Shown one piece after another: positions 56,379-64,000 of a stretch of 64,000 nt of DNA (position 1 is the stretch's first letter; each line of letters starts with the position of its first letter). Position numbers and translations under genes: made by a program. The DNA comes from Oscillospiraceae bacterium. GTDB lineage: Bacteria > Bacillota > Clostridia > Oscillospirales > CAG-272. Below the pieces are notes generated by a model, which was given only the letters and a program-made list of their open reading frames with translations, ran no database searches and was not told the origin of the DNA. The stretch spans positions 27,117 through 91,116 of the forward strand of contig SVQP01000003.1 in NCBI GenBank assembly GCA_015065285.1, read 5' to 3'.

Positions 56379-56852
56379 TTATATAGATTCGATCAGGCAG
56401 ACCGCATGTGCGGCAATGCCCAACCCTTGACCCGTAAAGCCGAGGTGCTCCTCGGTGGTTGCCTTGACGTTGATCAGGCTCGGATCACAGCCAAGCGCAC
56501 GGGCAAGATTCTGCTTCATGGTAGGGATGTGGGGGGCAAGCTTGGGGGCTTGGGCAATCACGGTGGCATCGATATTGCCAATACGATAGCCGTGCTGTAA
56601 GAGCAGCGCGCTGACGTGCTCTGCAAGCTTTAAGCTGTCCGCGCCCTTGTATGCAGGGTCGGTATCGGGGAAATGCTTGCCAATATCGCCAAGCGCGCAA
56701 GCGCCCAGCAAGGCGTCCATGACCGCATGGGTCAGCACGTCGGCATCCGAATGCCCCAAAAGTCCTTTATCATAAGGGATTTTTACACCGCCAAGGATCA
56801 GATCGCGACCCTCTGTCAGGCGGTGCACGTCATAACCGTGACCAATTCTCAT
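56379..56852 (-). CDS. ispF: 2-C-methyl-D-erythritol 2,4-cyclodiphosphate synthase
   Basis: Fifth enzyme of the MEP isoprenoid pathway. 157 residues: '[20 protein letters not shown]' with the zinc-binding Asp and His, '[19 protein letters not shown]', '[18 protein letters not shown]' and '[18 protein letters not shown]' are all family-diagnostic. It overlaps the ispD stop by four bases (ATGA), so translation of the two MEP enzymes is coupled. Last gene of the tsaE-tsaB-rpiB-ispD-ispF operon. Confidence 0.96.
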   Translation of the reverse strand: MRIGHGYDVHRLTEGRDLILGGVKIPYDKGLLGHSDADVLTHAVMDALLGACALGDIGKHFPDTDPAYKGADSLKLAEHVSALLLQHGYRIGNIDATVIAQAPKLAPHIPTMKQNLARALGCDPSLINVKATTEEHLGFTGQGLGIAAHAVCLIESI

Positions 56853-57631
56853 AAGTCTGCCTCCTCGGACTTGCGCATATCCAGCACAAGCTTTGCGTAA
56901 GGGAGATCACAAGGCTCTGTGATCTTGATATTCTGCTTGGAGCACTTGACCATTTTGACGGGATGCTTGACAAACTCAACCAGGGAATTATCGTCCGTCG
57001 CGCAGAACTTGTGCTCAATTGCCGCATAGCTTGCCGCAAGGTAAAGCGCGTGGCGGAAAACCTGGGGCGTTTGTGCCTGCCAGGTCATGGCGCGCTCGGG
57101 CGTGCTTTCAATATAGCCCGACTTGCCCACGATCTTGACGGTATCGGTTGCGGGGATGCCCGCAGATGCAGCGTCTGTTTTATAGGCAACGCGGCAAACC
57201 TCGCTGATCTCCTCGGGGGTGGTCAGGCAGCGCGCGGCATCGGCAATTGCCACGTATCTGACCTTACTGCTCACCGCCTCTGCGCCTGCCAGTGCGGATG
57301 CCTGTCGGGTCTCGCCACCGGGCACCACGGCAGTCAGCTTGGTAATGCCGTATTTTTCTTTGAATTGCTTGTAAATATCAATCTCGTCTGCCTTGGCAGC
57401 CACCACGATCTCCTTGATGCAGGGCGTGTTTTGGTAAGCCAGCAGCGTGTGCACCACGATCGGTTTGCCGCAAAGCAGCATCATCTGCTTAGTGGTCTTT
57501 TCGCCCATGCGCGTGCCGCTTCCGCCTGCTACAATGACAGCCGCGGTGTAGTTGCGCTTTCCCGCCTCTTTATCAGCCGCGCGCAATACGTCCGCAATAT
57601 CATGAGCCGCTTCTTTTGTTGTATAGCTCAT
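56849..57631 (-). CDS. ispD: 2-C-methyl-D-erythritol 4-phosphate cytidylyltransferase
   Basis: It activates MEP with CTP. 260 residues, about 25 longer at the N-terminus than usual because of a helical leader (to residue ~28) before '[20 protein letters not shown]'. The rest is standard: '[12 protein letters not shown]', '[18 protein letters not shown]', '[13 protein letters not shown]' and '[15 protein letters not shown]'. In the 'HDAARP' motif the His and Pro are changed ('[12 protein letters not shown]'). Coupled by ATGA overlaps to rpiB upstream and ispF downstream. The leader start is fixed by the rpiB overlap. Confidence 0.93.
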   Translation of the reverse strand: MSYTTKEAAHDIADVLRAADKEAGKRNYTAAVIVAGGSGTRMGEKTTKQMMLLCGKPIVVHTLLAYQNTPCIKEIVVAAKADEIDIYKQFKEKYGITKLTAVVPGGETRQASALAGAEAVSSKVRYVAIADAARCLTTPEEISEVCRVAYKTDAASAGIPATDTVKIVGKSGYIESTPERAMTWQAQTPQVFRHALYLAASYAAIEHKFCATDDNSLVEFVKHPVKMVKCSKQNIKITEPCDLPYAKLVLDMRKSEEADL

Positions 57632-58086
57632 TTTTTCTCGCTTTCGTCAAGGGCGTTGATGGCATCAACACGGGGCTGATGTCTGCCACCCTCAAATTCC
57701 TGATTCAAAAATGCATCTACCAGATCGCAAGCCACACCGTAACCGACAACGCGTGCGCCAAAGCACAGCACGTTTGCATCGTTGTGCATGCGGGTTGCGC
57801 GAGCAGAGAACACGTCCGAGCAGCAAGCTGCGCGAATGCCTGCGTGCTTATTGGCACACATGGACATGCCAATGCCGGTGCCGCAGATCAGAATACCGGT
57901 GGTATATGCACCGCTCTGAATTTCGGAGCACAGTGCATGCGCAATATCGGGGTAGCTGCAAGACTGGGGTGAATAGCAGCCAACGTCAAGCGCTTGTACG
58001 CCCTTGGTGGCAAGGTATTGCTTAATTTGCTCCTTGAGCGCGTAGCCTGCGTGATCGCAGCCGATGACAATTTTGTTGATAAGCAT
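57628..58086 (-). CDS. rpiB: Ribose-5-phosphate isomerase B
   Basis: It interconverts ribose-5-phosphate and ribulose-5-phosphate. 152 residues from ATG 58086; the track ORF extends into tsaB. 'KIVIGCDHAGYALKEQI' holds the Asp-His pair, 'GILICGTGIGMSMCANKH' the catalytic Cys, and 'RATRMHNDANVLCFGARV' the phosphate-binding Arg and His. SD 'gagagga'. It lies 17 bases after tsaB and overlaps ispD. Its place with MEP-pathway genes ties pentose-phosphate and isoprenoid supply to the same transcript. Confidence 0.95.
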   Translation of the reverse strand: MLINKIVIGCDHAGYALKEQIKQYLATKGVQALDVGCYSPQSCSYPDIAHALCSEIQSGAYTTGILICGTGIGMSMCANKHAGIRAACCSDVFSARATRMHNDANVLCFGARVVGYGVACDLVDAFLNQEFEGGRHQPRVDAINALDESEKK

Positions 58087-58102
58087 GGTATGTGTTCCTC
58101 TC

Positions 58103-58807
58103 TTAGGTATTTTGATTGGCAAGTCGCTCGGCTCTTTCGCGTTCTGCTTGCGACTGTCGCAGGTACACGGGCGCGAGCGCGGTATCGTCGGTGGCTTGAC
58201 CGTTTTGATATGCGGCAAGACCGCACATGGCAACACTGTAGCCGCTTTGCATGCGCATCTCCTCGGGAACGGGGCAAACCGCGGTTTTGGACAAGCCTTC
58301 GATCGTCACGTCATAGCCATCACCGACCAAGTAAATGGGCGCATCCATGCCTGCCAGCTCCTGGTCAAGCTCCGCGATCGAGATGGCGCGGTCGGGGCAA
58401 AGGCGGGAGATCACACCGTCCTTGCAGCGAAACAGCGCGTTGTAAACCTGCGCGCGTCTTGCGTTCATCACAGGGCAGAGAATGCCGTCAAAGCAGCGCA
58501 GATTGTACGCAAGCGCCTCCAGCGTGGAAACACCCGCGCAAGGAATGCTTTTACCAAAAGCAAGCCCCTTGATGGTTGCAATGCCGATTCTCACACCGGT
58601 AAAAGAGCCGGGACCCTGACTGACGGCAAACAAATCGATCTCGTCAATCTCCCATTCTGCCGAGCGCAGAACCGATTCGATCATGGGCAGCAGCGTTTGG
58701 CTGTGCGTGTTGCCCGTATTGAGGGTATAGTGTGCGACAAGCTTTTGGTCCTCGCACAAAGCCACCGTGCCGACAACGGCGGTGGAATCAAGAGCCAGAA
58801 TTTTCAT
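58103..58807 (-). CDS. tsaB: tRNA N6-threonylcarbamoyladenosine (t6A) protein TsaB
   Basis: A 234-residue ASKHA-fold partner of TsaD in making t6A37 of ANN-decoding tRNAs. 'MKILALDSTAVVGTVAL', 'NTGNTHSQTLLPMIESVL', 'VSQGPGSFTGVRIGIATIKG' and 'ALAYNLRC' are standard TsaB marks. The C-terminal half is the more variable dimer part ('CPVMNARRAQVYNALFRC'). It starts six bases after tsaE. TsaD and TsaC are not in the window. Confidence 0.95.
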   Translation of the reverse strand: MKILALDSTAVVGTVALCEDQKLVAHYTLNTGNTHSQTLLPMIESVLRSAEWEIDEIDLFAVSQGPGSFTGVRIGIATIKGLAFGKSIPCAGVSTLEALAYNLRCFDGILCPVMNARRAQVYNALFRCKDGVISRLCPDRAISIAELDQELAGMDAPIYLVGDGYDVTIEGLSKTAVCPVPEEMRMQSGYSVAMCGLAAYQNGQATDDTALAPVYLRQSQAERERAERLANQNT

Positions 58808-58813
58808 ATCGGG

Positions 58814-59272
58814 TCAGATCCTTTCAATCAAGATCTCGCGGCTGTTCGGCTGCTCTGCGTTATTTTTGACAATGGTGACGCGCAGATAATGCAACGGAAG
58901 CGCATAGGGGATTTTTTCGCACCATTCCGCAATGCAGATCCCACGGTCGGGATAATCGTCAAAGCCCATGGAGTAAAGATCCTCCTCTGAGTCTATGCGA
59001 TACATATCAAAGTGGAAGAGCGATTTTTTGGTGGATTTGTTGCGGTATTCGTTGACCAAGGTAAAGGTGGGCGAGCGCACAAGGCTCTCGGGAGACAGCA
59101 CGGATGCAAATCCGCGCACAAAAGCAGTCTTTCCTACGCCAAGGTCGCCGTACAGTGCCACAAAACGGGGAAGCGCTGCATCCTCTTGCATAGCCATTGC
59201 AAGGGACGCACCCAATCCTTCGGTTTCGGCAGGGCTATTCGATTGTAAGACGTGGGGAAAATTCAACTGCAT
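58814..59272 (-). CDS. tsaE: t6A biosynthesis ATPase TsaE
   Basis: The P-loop ATPase of the TsaBDE complex. Walker A 'LYGDLGVGKTAFVRGFA', then 'VRSPTFTLVNEYRN', 'LFHFDMYRIDSEEDLYSMGF' and 'ICIAEWCEKIPYALP' identify the family. ATG 59272 gives 152 residues. The track's ATG 59299 lies at the expected transcription start of the promoter (-10 at 59310-59305), so it cannot be used efficiently. First gene of the tsaE-tsaB-rpiB-ispD-ispF operon. Confidence 0.94.
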   Translation of the reverse strand: MQLNFPHVLQSNSPAETEGLGASLAMAMQEDAALPRFVALYGDLGVGKTAFVRGFASVLSPESLVRSPTFTLVNEYRNKSTKKSLFHFDMYRIDSEEDLYSMGFDDYPDRGICIAEWCEKIPYALPLHYLRVTIVKNNAEQPNSREILIERI

Positions 59273-59304
59273 ACCTATCCATCCTAAATACTTATTCATA
59301 ATAT

Positions 59305-59333
59305 ATTATAGCACAAAAAGCCCCTTATGTAAA
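59305..59333 (-). promoter_or_regulatory. Promoter of the tsaE operon, inside the upstream terminator
   Basis: Minus-strand TTTACA (59333-59328), 17 bases, TATAAT (59310-59305). The -35 box lies in the loop and right arm of the DUF896 terminator hairpin. Confidence 0.78.
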
Positions 59334-59343
59334 GGGCTTTTTG
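59316..59343 (-). terminator. Intrinsic terminator after the DUF896 gene
   Basis: Stem 'aaaaagccc/gggcttttt' around 'cttatgtaaa', 18 bases past the stop, with T-rich flanks. Confidence 0.8.
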
Positions 59344-59361
59344 TATAAGAATCTTTGATTT

Positions 59362-59589
59362 TTATTGCTTGCTTGTATCCTTTTGACCGCGATCACAGAC
59401 CTGCTCGCGCGTGCCGTCGGGACGCACAATGACCGTGTTATCCAGAATGCCGGTCATGGATGCGCGGAATTCACGGATGTACTCGGTGCGCAGTGCTGCG
59501 CGCTCCTCTTGCTCCTCGGGGGTCAGCGTCTCGCCACGCTTGACCTTGTGCGCAAGCTCGTTGATGCGGTCCAGTTTTGCTTGTTCCAT
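59362..59589 (-). CDS. DUF896 (YnzC-like) small protein
   Basis: 75 residues from ATG 59589 (SD 'aaagga'). 'KLDRINELAHKVKRGETLTPEEQEER' (quoted in part: 'INELAHK', 'LTPEEQEER') and 'LRTEYIREFRASM' form the helical hairpin typical of DUF896. In Bacillus the related YneA-linked YnzC protein is tied to SOS-controlled cell division; the general function is unknown. It starts 14 bases after the ABC exporter gene, probably on the same mRNA. Confidence 0.88.
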   Translation of the reverse strand: MEQAKLDRINELAHKVKRGETLTPEEQEERAALRTEYIREFRASMTGILDNTVIVRPDGTREQVCDRGQKDTSKQ

Positions 59590-59603
59590 AGTCAATCCTT
59601 TCG

Positions 59604-61376
59604 TCAATCAGCGGTATAAAGCTTATAAAGTTCTGCGTACATGCCACCCTTTTCGGTCAGCTCGCGGTGCGTGCCCTCTTCAACAATGCCGTCCGAGGTC
59701 AGCACCACAATGCGGTCTGCGTTTTTGATGGTGGTCAGGCGGTGGGCAATGGTAATGGTGGTTCTGCCCACGGTCAGCTTTTCAATCGATTTTTGCACCA
59801 GTCGCTCGCTTTCATTGTCCAAAGCGCTGGTTGCCTCGTCCAGAATCAGGATGGGGGGATTCTTGAGGAATACACGGGCGATGGAAACGCGCTGTCTCTG
59901 TCCGCCCGAAAGCTTCAAGCCGCGTTCACCCACGTAAGTGTTGTAGCCATCGGGAAGCTCTTTGATAAATTCATCCGCACCTGCAAGACGTGCCGCCTCG
60001 ATGATCTCCTCGTCGGTCGCATCCGGCTTGCCATATGCAATGTTTTCGCGGATAGTGCCCGAGAACAGATAAACGTTCTGCTGCACAATGCCGATATTCT
60101 GGCGAAGCGAGCGCATGGTTACGTCCTGAATATTCTGCCCGTCCAGCAAAATCTGACCGCCCTGCAGCTCATAAAAGCGGGGAATGAGTGAGCAGAGTGT
60201 GGTCTTGCCGCAGCCCGAGGGTCCTACGAGCGCTACGTTTTCTCCTGCCTTGACGTGCAGGGAAAGATCGGTCAGCACGTTTTGCTTCTTGTCCTCCTCG
60301 TAGCGGAAGGTGACCTTGTCAAGCACAATGTCGCCCTTGACGTCGCAAAGCACCTTGGCACCCGACTTGTCCTTGATGTCCGGCTCCACGTCCAGAATCT
60401 CGGAGAAGCGCTCAATGCCGGTCATGCCGCGCTGGAATTGCTCGGTGAATTCCACGATGCGGCGCACCGAGGTAAACAGCGTAGAGACGTACATCAGAAA
60501 TGCAATGTAGTCTGCAGCCTCCAGTTGAATGATCGGGTTTTCGGCAGTCAGCAGCAGTGCGCCAACCACAACTACCACGATATAGAGCAGACCCTCAAAG
60601 AAGCGTGTGGACGCCTGGAACATGCCCATATAGCGGTACATGATGCCCTTGATGCCAAGGAATTTGGTGTTGCCCTGACGGAATTTTTCAATTTCGGTGG
60701 ACTCGTTGGCAAACGCCTTGACCTCGTGAATGCCCAAAAGGCTATCCTCTACCTGAGAGTTGAGCTCGCCAACCTGCGAACGGGAAAGGCGGAACGCCTC
60801 CTTCATTTTGCCGTTGAACGAGATCAGCACCAGCACCATGATCGGGATCATGGCAAAGGTAACCAGTGCCAGCAGGGGATTGATGACCAACAGAATGATA
60901 AACGAGCCAAGGATCTTGACGCCCGCGATAAAGAATTCCTCGGGGCAGTGGTGCGCAAACTCGGTAATATCAAACAGGTCGTTTGTAATACGCGACATCA
61001 GCGTACCGATCTTGGTGTTGTCAAAATACGAAAAGCTCAGCTTTTGCAAATGCCCGAACAGATCGCGACGCATGTCGGTCTCCATTTTAGCGCCTACAAT
61101 GTGACCGCGATTTGCCATGAAATAATAAGCAAGCGTGTCGATCAGACGCATCAGCAGATATACGCCGCCAAAGGTCAGAATCAGCGTCACAGTCAGCGTT
61201 TGGGGCTCGGATTCGGCTCTGCCCGTAATGTTGCGCACGATCAAGGGGAGCGCGAGCTCGCACATGGTGGTCAGCGCAGCGCAGAACAGGTCAAAGACCA
61301 GATCCTTGGTATAAGGCTTGTAATAGGGGAGAAAACGCTTCAGAGGGCTTGCTTTTTTCGATTTTTGTTTCGACAT
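59604..61376 (-). CDS. ABC exporter, fused membrane and ATPase domains (MsbA/BmrA type)
   Basis: 590 residues from ATG 61376 (SD 'aaggag'). Six membrane helices occupy residues ~20-320. The ATPase has Walker A 'LVGPSGCGKTTLCSLIP', Q-loop 'IGIVQQNVYLF', signature 'GLKLSGGQRQRVSIAR', Walker B 'ILILDEATSALD' and H-loop 'TIAHRLTTI'. All are intact, so a homodimer would be active. No second half-transporter gene is adjacent. Substrate unknown; lipids or drugs are typical. It lies between pheT and the DUF896 gene on the minus strand. Confidence 0.94.
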   Translation of the reverse strand: MSKQKSKKASPLKRFLPYYKPYTKDLVFDLFCAALTTMCELALPLIVRNITGRAESEPQTLTVTLILTFGGVYLLMRLIDTLAYYFMANRGHIVGAKMETDMRRDLFGHLQKLSFSYFDNTKIGTLMSRITNDLFDITEFAHHCPEEFFIAGVKILGSFIILLVINPLLALVTFAMIPIMVLVLISFNGKMKEAFRLSRSQVGELNSQVEDSLLGIHEVKAFANESTEIEKFRQGNTKFLGIKGIMYRYMGMFQASTRFFEGLLYIVVVVVGALLLTAENPIIQLEAADYIAFLMYVSTLFTSVRRIVEFTEQFQRGMTGIERFSEILDVEPDIKDKSGAKVLCDVKGDIVLDKVTFRYEEDKKQNVLTDLSLHVKAGENVALVGPSGCGKTTLCSLIPRFYELQGGQILLDGQNIQDVTMRSLRQNIGIVQQNVYLFSGTIRENIAYGKPDATDEEIIEAARLAGADEFIKELPDGYNTYVGERGLKLSGGQRQRVSIARVFLKNPPILILDEATSALDNESERLVQKSIEKLTVGRTTITIAHRLTTIKNADRIVVLTSDGIVEEGTHRELTEKGGMYAELYKLYTAD

Positions 61377-61400
61377 TACGAAATTCTCCTTATGGGGAAA

Positions 61401-61424
61401 GGGCTGTTGCCTTTGCAACAGCCC
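61401..61424 (-). terminator. Hairpin after pheT
   Basis: Stem 'GGGCTGTTGC/GCAACAGCCC' with loop CTTT, 10 bases after the pheT stop, followed on the minus strand only by 'tttcccc'. A weak or partial terminator. Confidence 0.6.
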
Positions 61425-61434
61425 AAGTTTTTCA

Positions 61435-63837
61435 TTAGCCTCTCAGGGCAATACCCAGCTTGAACTTGAGGTCGTTGATGATCTTCTTGGAAATCTTGTC
61501 AGCCTCTTCAACAGTCAGGGTACGGTCAGATGCGCGCAGTGTGACGCGGAAGGCAACGCTCTTTTTGCCCTCGCCCAGCTTTTCACCGCGGTAAATATCA
61601 AACAGCTCAACGTTTTCAACCAGAGCACCGCCCGCCTTGGCAATCACGCTCATGATCTTGCCAACCTCAAGCTCCTCCTCGCAAACAAACGCGTAGTCGC
61701 GAGTCGCAGCAGGGAACTTGGGCAGGGGCTTGTAATCGGGCTCGGTGTTGGAAACCTCAAACAGTGCGTCAAAGTCGATCTCTGCGCACAAAACGGGGAT
61801 GTTCATGCCGTAATTGTCAGCCACAACGGGGTGGATCTGACCGAACACACCAAGGTACTTGCCGTCAGATGTGGTCACGGTTGCACATCTGCCGGGGTGG
61901 TAAGAGGGGTTATCGGTGCATGCGGTGTATACGGGAGCCTTGACGCCTGCCATCTTGAGCAGATTCTCCACAGCACCCTTCATGCAGTAGAAATCAGCGT
62001 CACCGTACATACCAATCGTGACAACCGTCTTTTCCTCGGGCAGCAGCGCGAGATCTGCATCGGGCAGATAAATGGTAGCCATTTCAAACAGGCGCACGTT
62101 CTGGTTGGAGAAGTTGTTGTTTCTCTGCAGAACCTCCAAGAGAGAGGGCAGTGCCGTGGTGCGCATGACGCTGGTGTCCTCACCAAGCGGGTTGGAGATG
62201 ACAACAGAGGTGCGCAGAGCGCTATCCTCGGGCAGTGCAATGGCATCGTAGTACTTGGGGCTGATGAACGAGAAGGTCTGGATCTGAGAGATGCCCATGC
62301 CGTACATCAGCTGCTCGGTTGCAACAAACAGCTTCTGCTTGGGGGTTCTCATGCCCTGCGTGGTCTCAGCCTTAATGCAGGAGGAGGGAATCTTATCATA
62401 GCCCCAGATGCGGACGATCTCTTCCGCAATATCCTGCATGCAGCCAAGGTCGGAGCGGAAGGAGGGAACGTAGATGTTGCCGTTTTCCACGCGGCACTCC
62501 AGCGTTGCCAGAATGTCGATCATGGTCTGCTCGTCGATTTCGGTGCCAAGGAACTTGTTATACTTTTCGGGAGTGAAGGGCAGAATGGTCTGCTCCTTCT
62601 TGCCGGGGTAAACGTCGATCAAGCCGTCCACTACGTCGCCTGCGCCCAGCAGCTCTACCAGCTGGCATGCGCGCATCAAGCCGGGCAGGCAGTTCTCTGC
62701 GTCAAGACCCTTTTCAAAGCGTGCGGAGGATTCGGTTCTCATGCCGTTCTTCTTTGCGGTGACACGAGTATCGGGACCCGAGAAGCATGCGGACTCAAAT
62801 ACAACGGTCACGGTATCGTTCTCAATTTCGCTGTTGAGGCCACCCATAACGCCTGCCAGTGCGCAAGCCTTGTTTTGGTCGGCAATGACCAGCATGGAAG
62901 AGTCAAGCGTATGGCTGATGTTGTCAAGGGATACGAACACCTCACCGTCGCCTGCGCGGCGTACGTTGATCGCCTTGCCCTCAATCTGCTTGTAATCAAA
63001 GGCGTGCATGGGCTGACCGTATTCCAGCATGACGTAGTTGGTAATGTCAACGATGTTGTTGATGGGGCGAACGCCTGCAGCGCGCAGACGCATACGCATC
63101 CAGTCGGGAGAGGGAGCGATCTTGACGTTCTTGACTACCTTTGCAGCATAGCGGTAGCAAAGATCGGGCGCGCTGATGCCTACGGAGAGGTAGTTGTCAA
63201 TGCGGTCGCCGTCGCCCGCACCCTTGACGGATACAGGGGGGATGTGCCAATCAAGATCCATGGAAGCAGCACTCTCGCGTGCAAGACCGATAACGGAAAG
63301 ACAGTCGGGGCGGTTGGAGGTGATCTCAAACTCAACTACGGTGTCGCGGATCAAAAGGCAATCGCAAACGTCCTGACCGAGATACTGACCGTAGCACTCG
63401 TCCAGAATCCAGATGCCGTTTTCTTCCTTGCCGGGGCAATCGTGGCTGGTAAGACCCAGCTCACCAAACGAGCAAAGCATGCCGTTGGAATCCACACCGC
63501 GCAGCTTACCTGCCTTGATCTGCTTGCCCTCGGGCAGCGTTGCGGGAGCAACTGCTGCGGGAACGATAGCGCCAACGAATACGTTCTGCGCACCGGTAAC
63601 GATCTGAATGGGAGCTTCTGCGCCCACGTCGATTTGGCAGATCCACAAATGGTCGGAGTCAGGGTGACGCTCCATAGCGACAACCTTACCGATCTTAACG
63701 TTGGTGACGTCGCCTGCCAATACCTCAAAGCCCTCTACCTTGGAGCCGGTGTCGGTCATGCGGTCGCAGTACTTCTTGACGTCTGTGATCTTGTCTGTAT
63801 CAATATAATCGTGAAGCCAATTGAATGAAAGATTCAT
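61435..63837 (-). CDS. pheT: Phenylalanine--tRNA ligase beta subunit
   Basis: 800 residues, the normal length. The N-terminus 'MNLSFNWLHDYIDTDKI', the OB-fold tRNA-binding domain ('VAMERHPDSDHLWICQIDVG'), the B3/B4 editing region ('AGVRPINNIVDITNYVMLEY', 'VMGGLNSEIENDT'), B5 ('AEEIVRIWGYDKIPSS') and the C-terminal anticodon-binding FDX-ACB domain ('FPAATRDYAFVCEEELEVGK', 'VAFRVTLRASDRTLT') are all in order. SD 'aaggaga' before ATG 63837, 17 bases after pheS. It forms the alpha2-beta2 synthetase with PheS. Confidence 0.97.
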   Translation of the reverse strand: MNLSFNWLHDYIDTDKITDVKKYCDRMTDTGSKVEGFEVLAGDVTNVKIGKVVAMERHPDSDHLWICQIDVGAEAPIQIVTGAQNVFVGAIVPAAVAPATLPEGKQIKAGKLRGVDSNGMLCSFGELGLTSHDCPGKEENGIWILDECYGQYLGQDVCDCLLIRDTVVEFEITSNRPDCLSVIGLARESAASMDLDWHIPPVSVKGAGDGDRIDNYLSVGISAPDLCYRYAAKVVKNVKIAPSPDWMRMRLRAAGVRPINNIVDITNYVMLEYGQPMHAFDYKQIEGKAINVRRAGDGEVFVSLDNISHTLDSSMLVIADQNKACALAGVMGGLNSEIENDTVTVVFESACFSGPDTRVTAKKNGMRTESSARFEKGLDAENCLPGLMRACQLVELLGAGDVVDGLIDVYPGKKEQTILPFTPEKYNKFLGTEIDEQTMIDILATLECRVENGNIYVPSFRSDLGCMQDIAEEIVRIWGYDKIPSSCIKAETTQGMRTPKQKLFVATEQLMYGMGISQIQTFSFISPKYYDAIALPEDSALRTSVVISNPLGEDTSVMRTTALPSLLEVLQRNNNFSNQNVRLFEMATIYLPDADLALLPEEKTVVTIGMYGDADFYCMKGAVENLLKMAGVKAPVYTACTDNPSYHPGRCATVTTSDGKYLGVFGQIHPVVADNYGMNIPVLCAEIDFDALFEVSNTEPDYKPLPKFPAATRDYAFVCEEELEVGKIMSVIAKAGGALVENVELFDIYRGEKLGEGKKSVAFRVTLRASDRTLTVEEADKISKKIINDLKFKLGIALRG

Positions 63838-63854
63838 GTTTCTGCTCTCCTTTC

Positions 63855-64000
<146 letters not shown>

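Noticed and set aside
61831-63828. 665-residue + strand ORF opposite pheT
   Set aside because: Antisense shadow of a certain housekeeping gene.

Overview
The window looks like a chromosome segment of an uncultured, gut-type member of the Bacillota (class Clostridia). The signs are Gram-positive lipoproteins with strong Shine-Dalgarno sites, an IreB-family protein, a DUF896 protein, YtrA-type GntR regulation, RibF, TsaB/TsaE, short-type SerA, HD-GYP signalling, glycoside hydrolases and clostridial-style REP/RAYT repeats. Base composition is near 50% GC by eye. The exception is an AT-rich island at about 30.6-32.0 kb. No rRNA, tRNA, CRISPR array or prophage was recognised.

Layout. 0-8.7 kb (+): the end of an RDD membrane protein, then a probable operon of ABC importer (ATPase, two permeases, solute-binding lipoprotein), a staphylococcal-nuclease-like lipoprotein and an 810-residue lipoprotein with a duplicated, probably OB-fold-like, module. 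8.8-14.4 kb (-): surE, two DHH phosphoesterases, a dGTPase-family HD protein and a UshA-like 5'-nucleotidase lipoprotein. Together the first 14 kb is rich in nucleic-acid and nucleotide breakdown. 14.4-22.4 kb (-): an HD-GYP sensor, serC-serA, a ThyX-like protein with an altered active-site motif, and ireB-like, ribF and a DacA-like protein with altered catalytic motifs. 22.4-28.9 kb (+): a Thr/Pro-rich lipoprotein, then a three-gene operon of TerB-N/TerB-C protein, BrxD-type (DUF2791) ATPase and SF2 helicase. This resembles the DNA-processing/defence modules of the Ter and BREX worlds and is the strongest candidate for an under-described system. 29-32 kb: nrdR with a NrdR box in its own promoter, a Cys-rich membrane protein, and a 1.4-kb island bounded by ~80-bp inverted repeats. 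The island carries a RAYT (REP-associated tyrosine transposase) with two REP units inside its coding sequence and a small HEXXH protein. 32-34.4 kb: GntR regulator plus ABC exporter.

34.4-37.1 kb (-): ychF-trmB-truB. 37.3-42.8 kb (+): a cytosolic GH38 alpha-mannosidase-like enzyme with a C-terminal discoidin-like domain and a GH63/trehalase-like glycosidase. 42.8-46.2 kb (-): a MerR-family regulator operon with two lipoproteins, one a hydrolase-fold protein lacking its nucleophile and one gingipain/C25-like. 46.4-49.3 kb (+): metallophosphoesterase plus GH51 arabinofuranosidase. 49.4-53.9 kb (+): a two-component system, HtrA-like protease and MgtC protein, all in one direction. 53.9-64 kb (-): an XRE regulator, a gene-poor stretch with a long imperfect inverted repeat, then rpe, a tsaE-tsaB-rpiB-ispD-ispF operon, a DUF896 protein, an ABC exporter, pheT and the end of pheS.

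Starts were moved from the ORF track where a Shine-Dalgarno site, signal peptide, promoter or ATGA overlap made another codon more likely. All family assignments are from reading the protein sequences; no database search was run.
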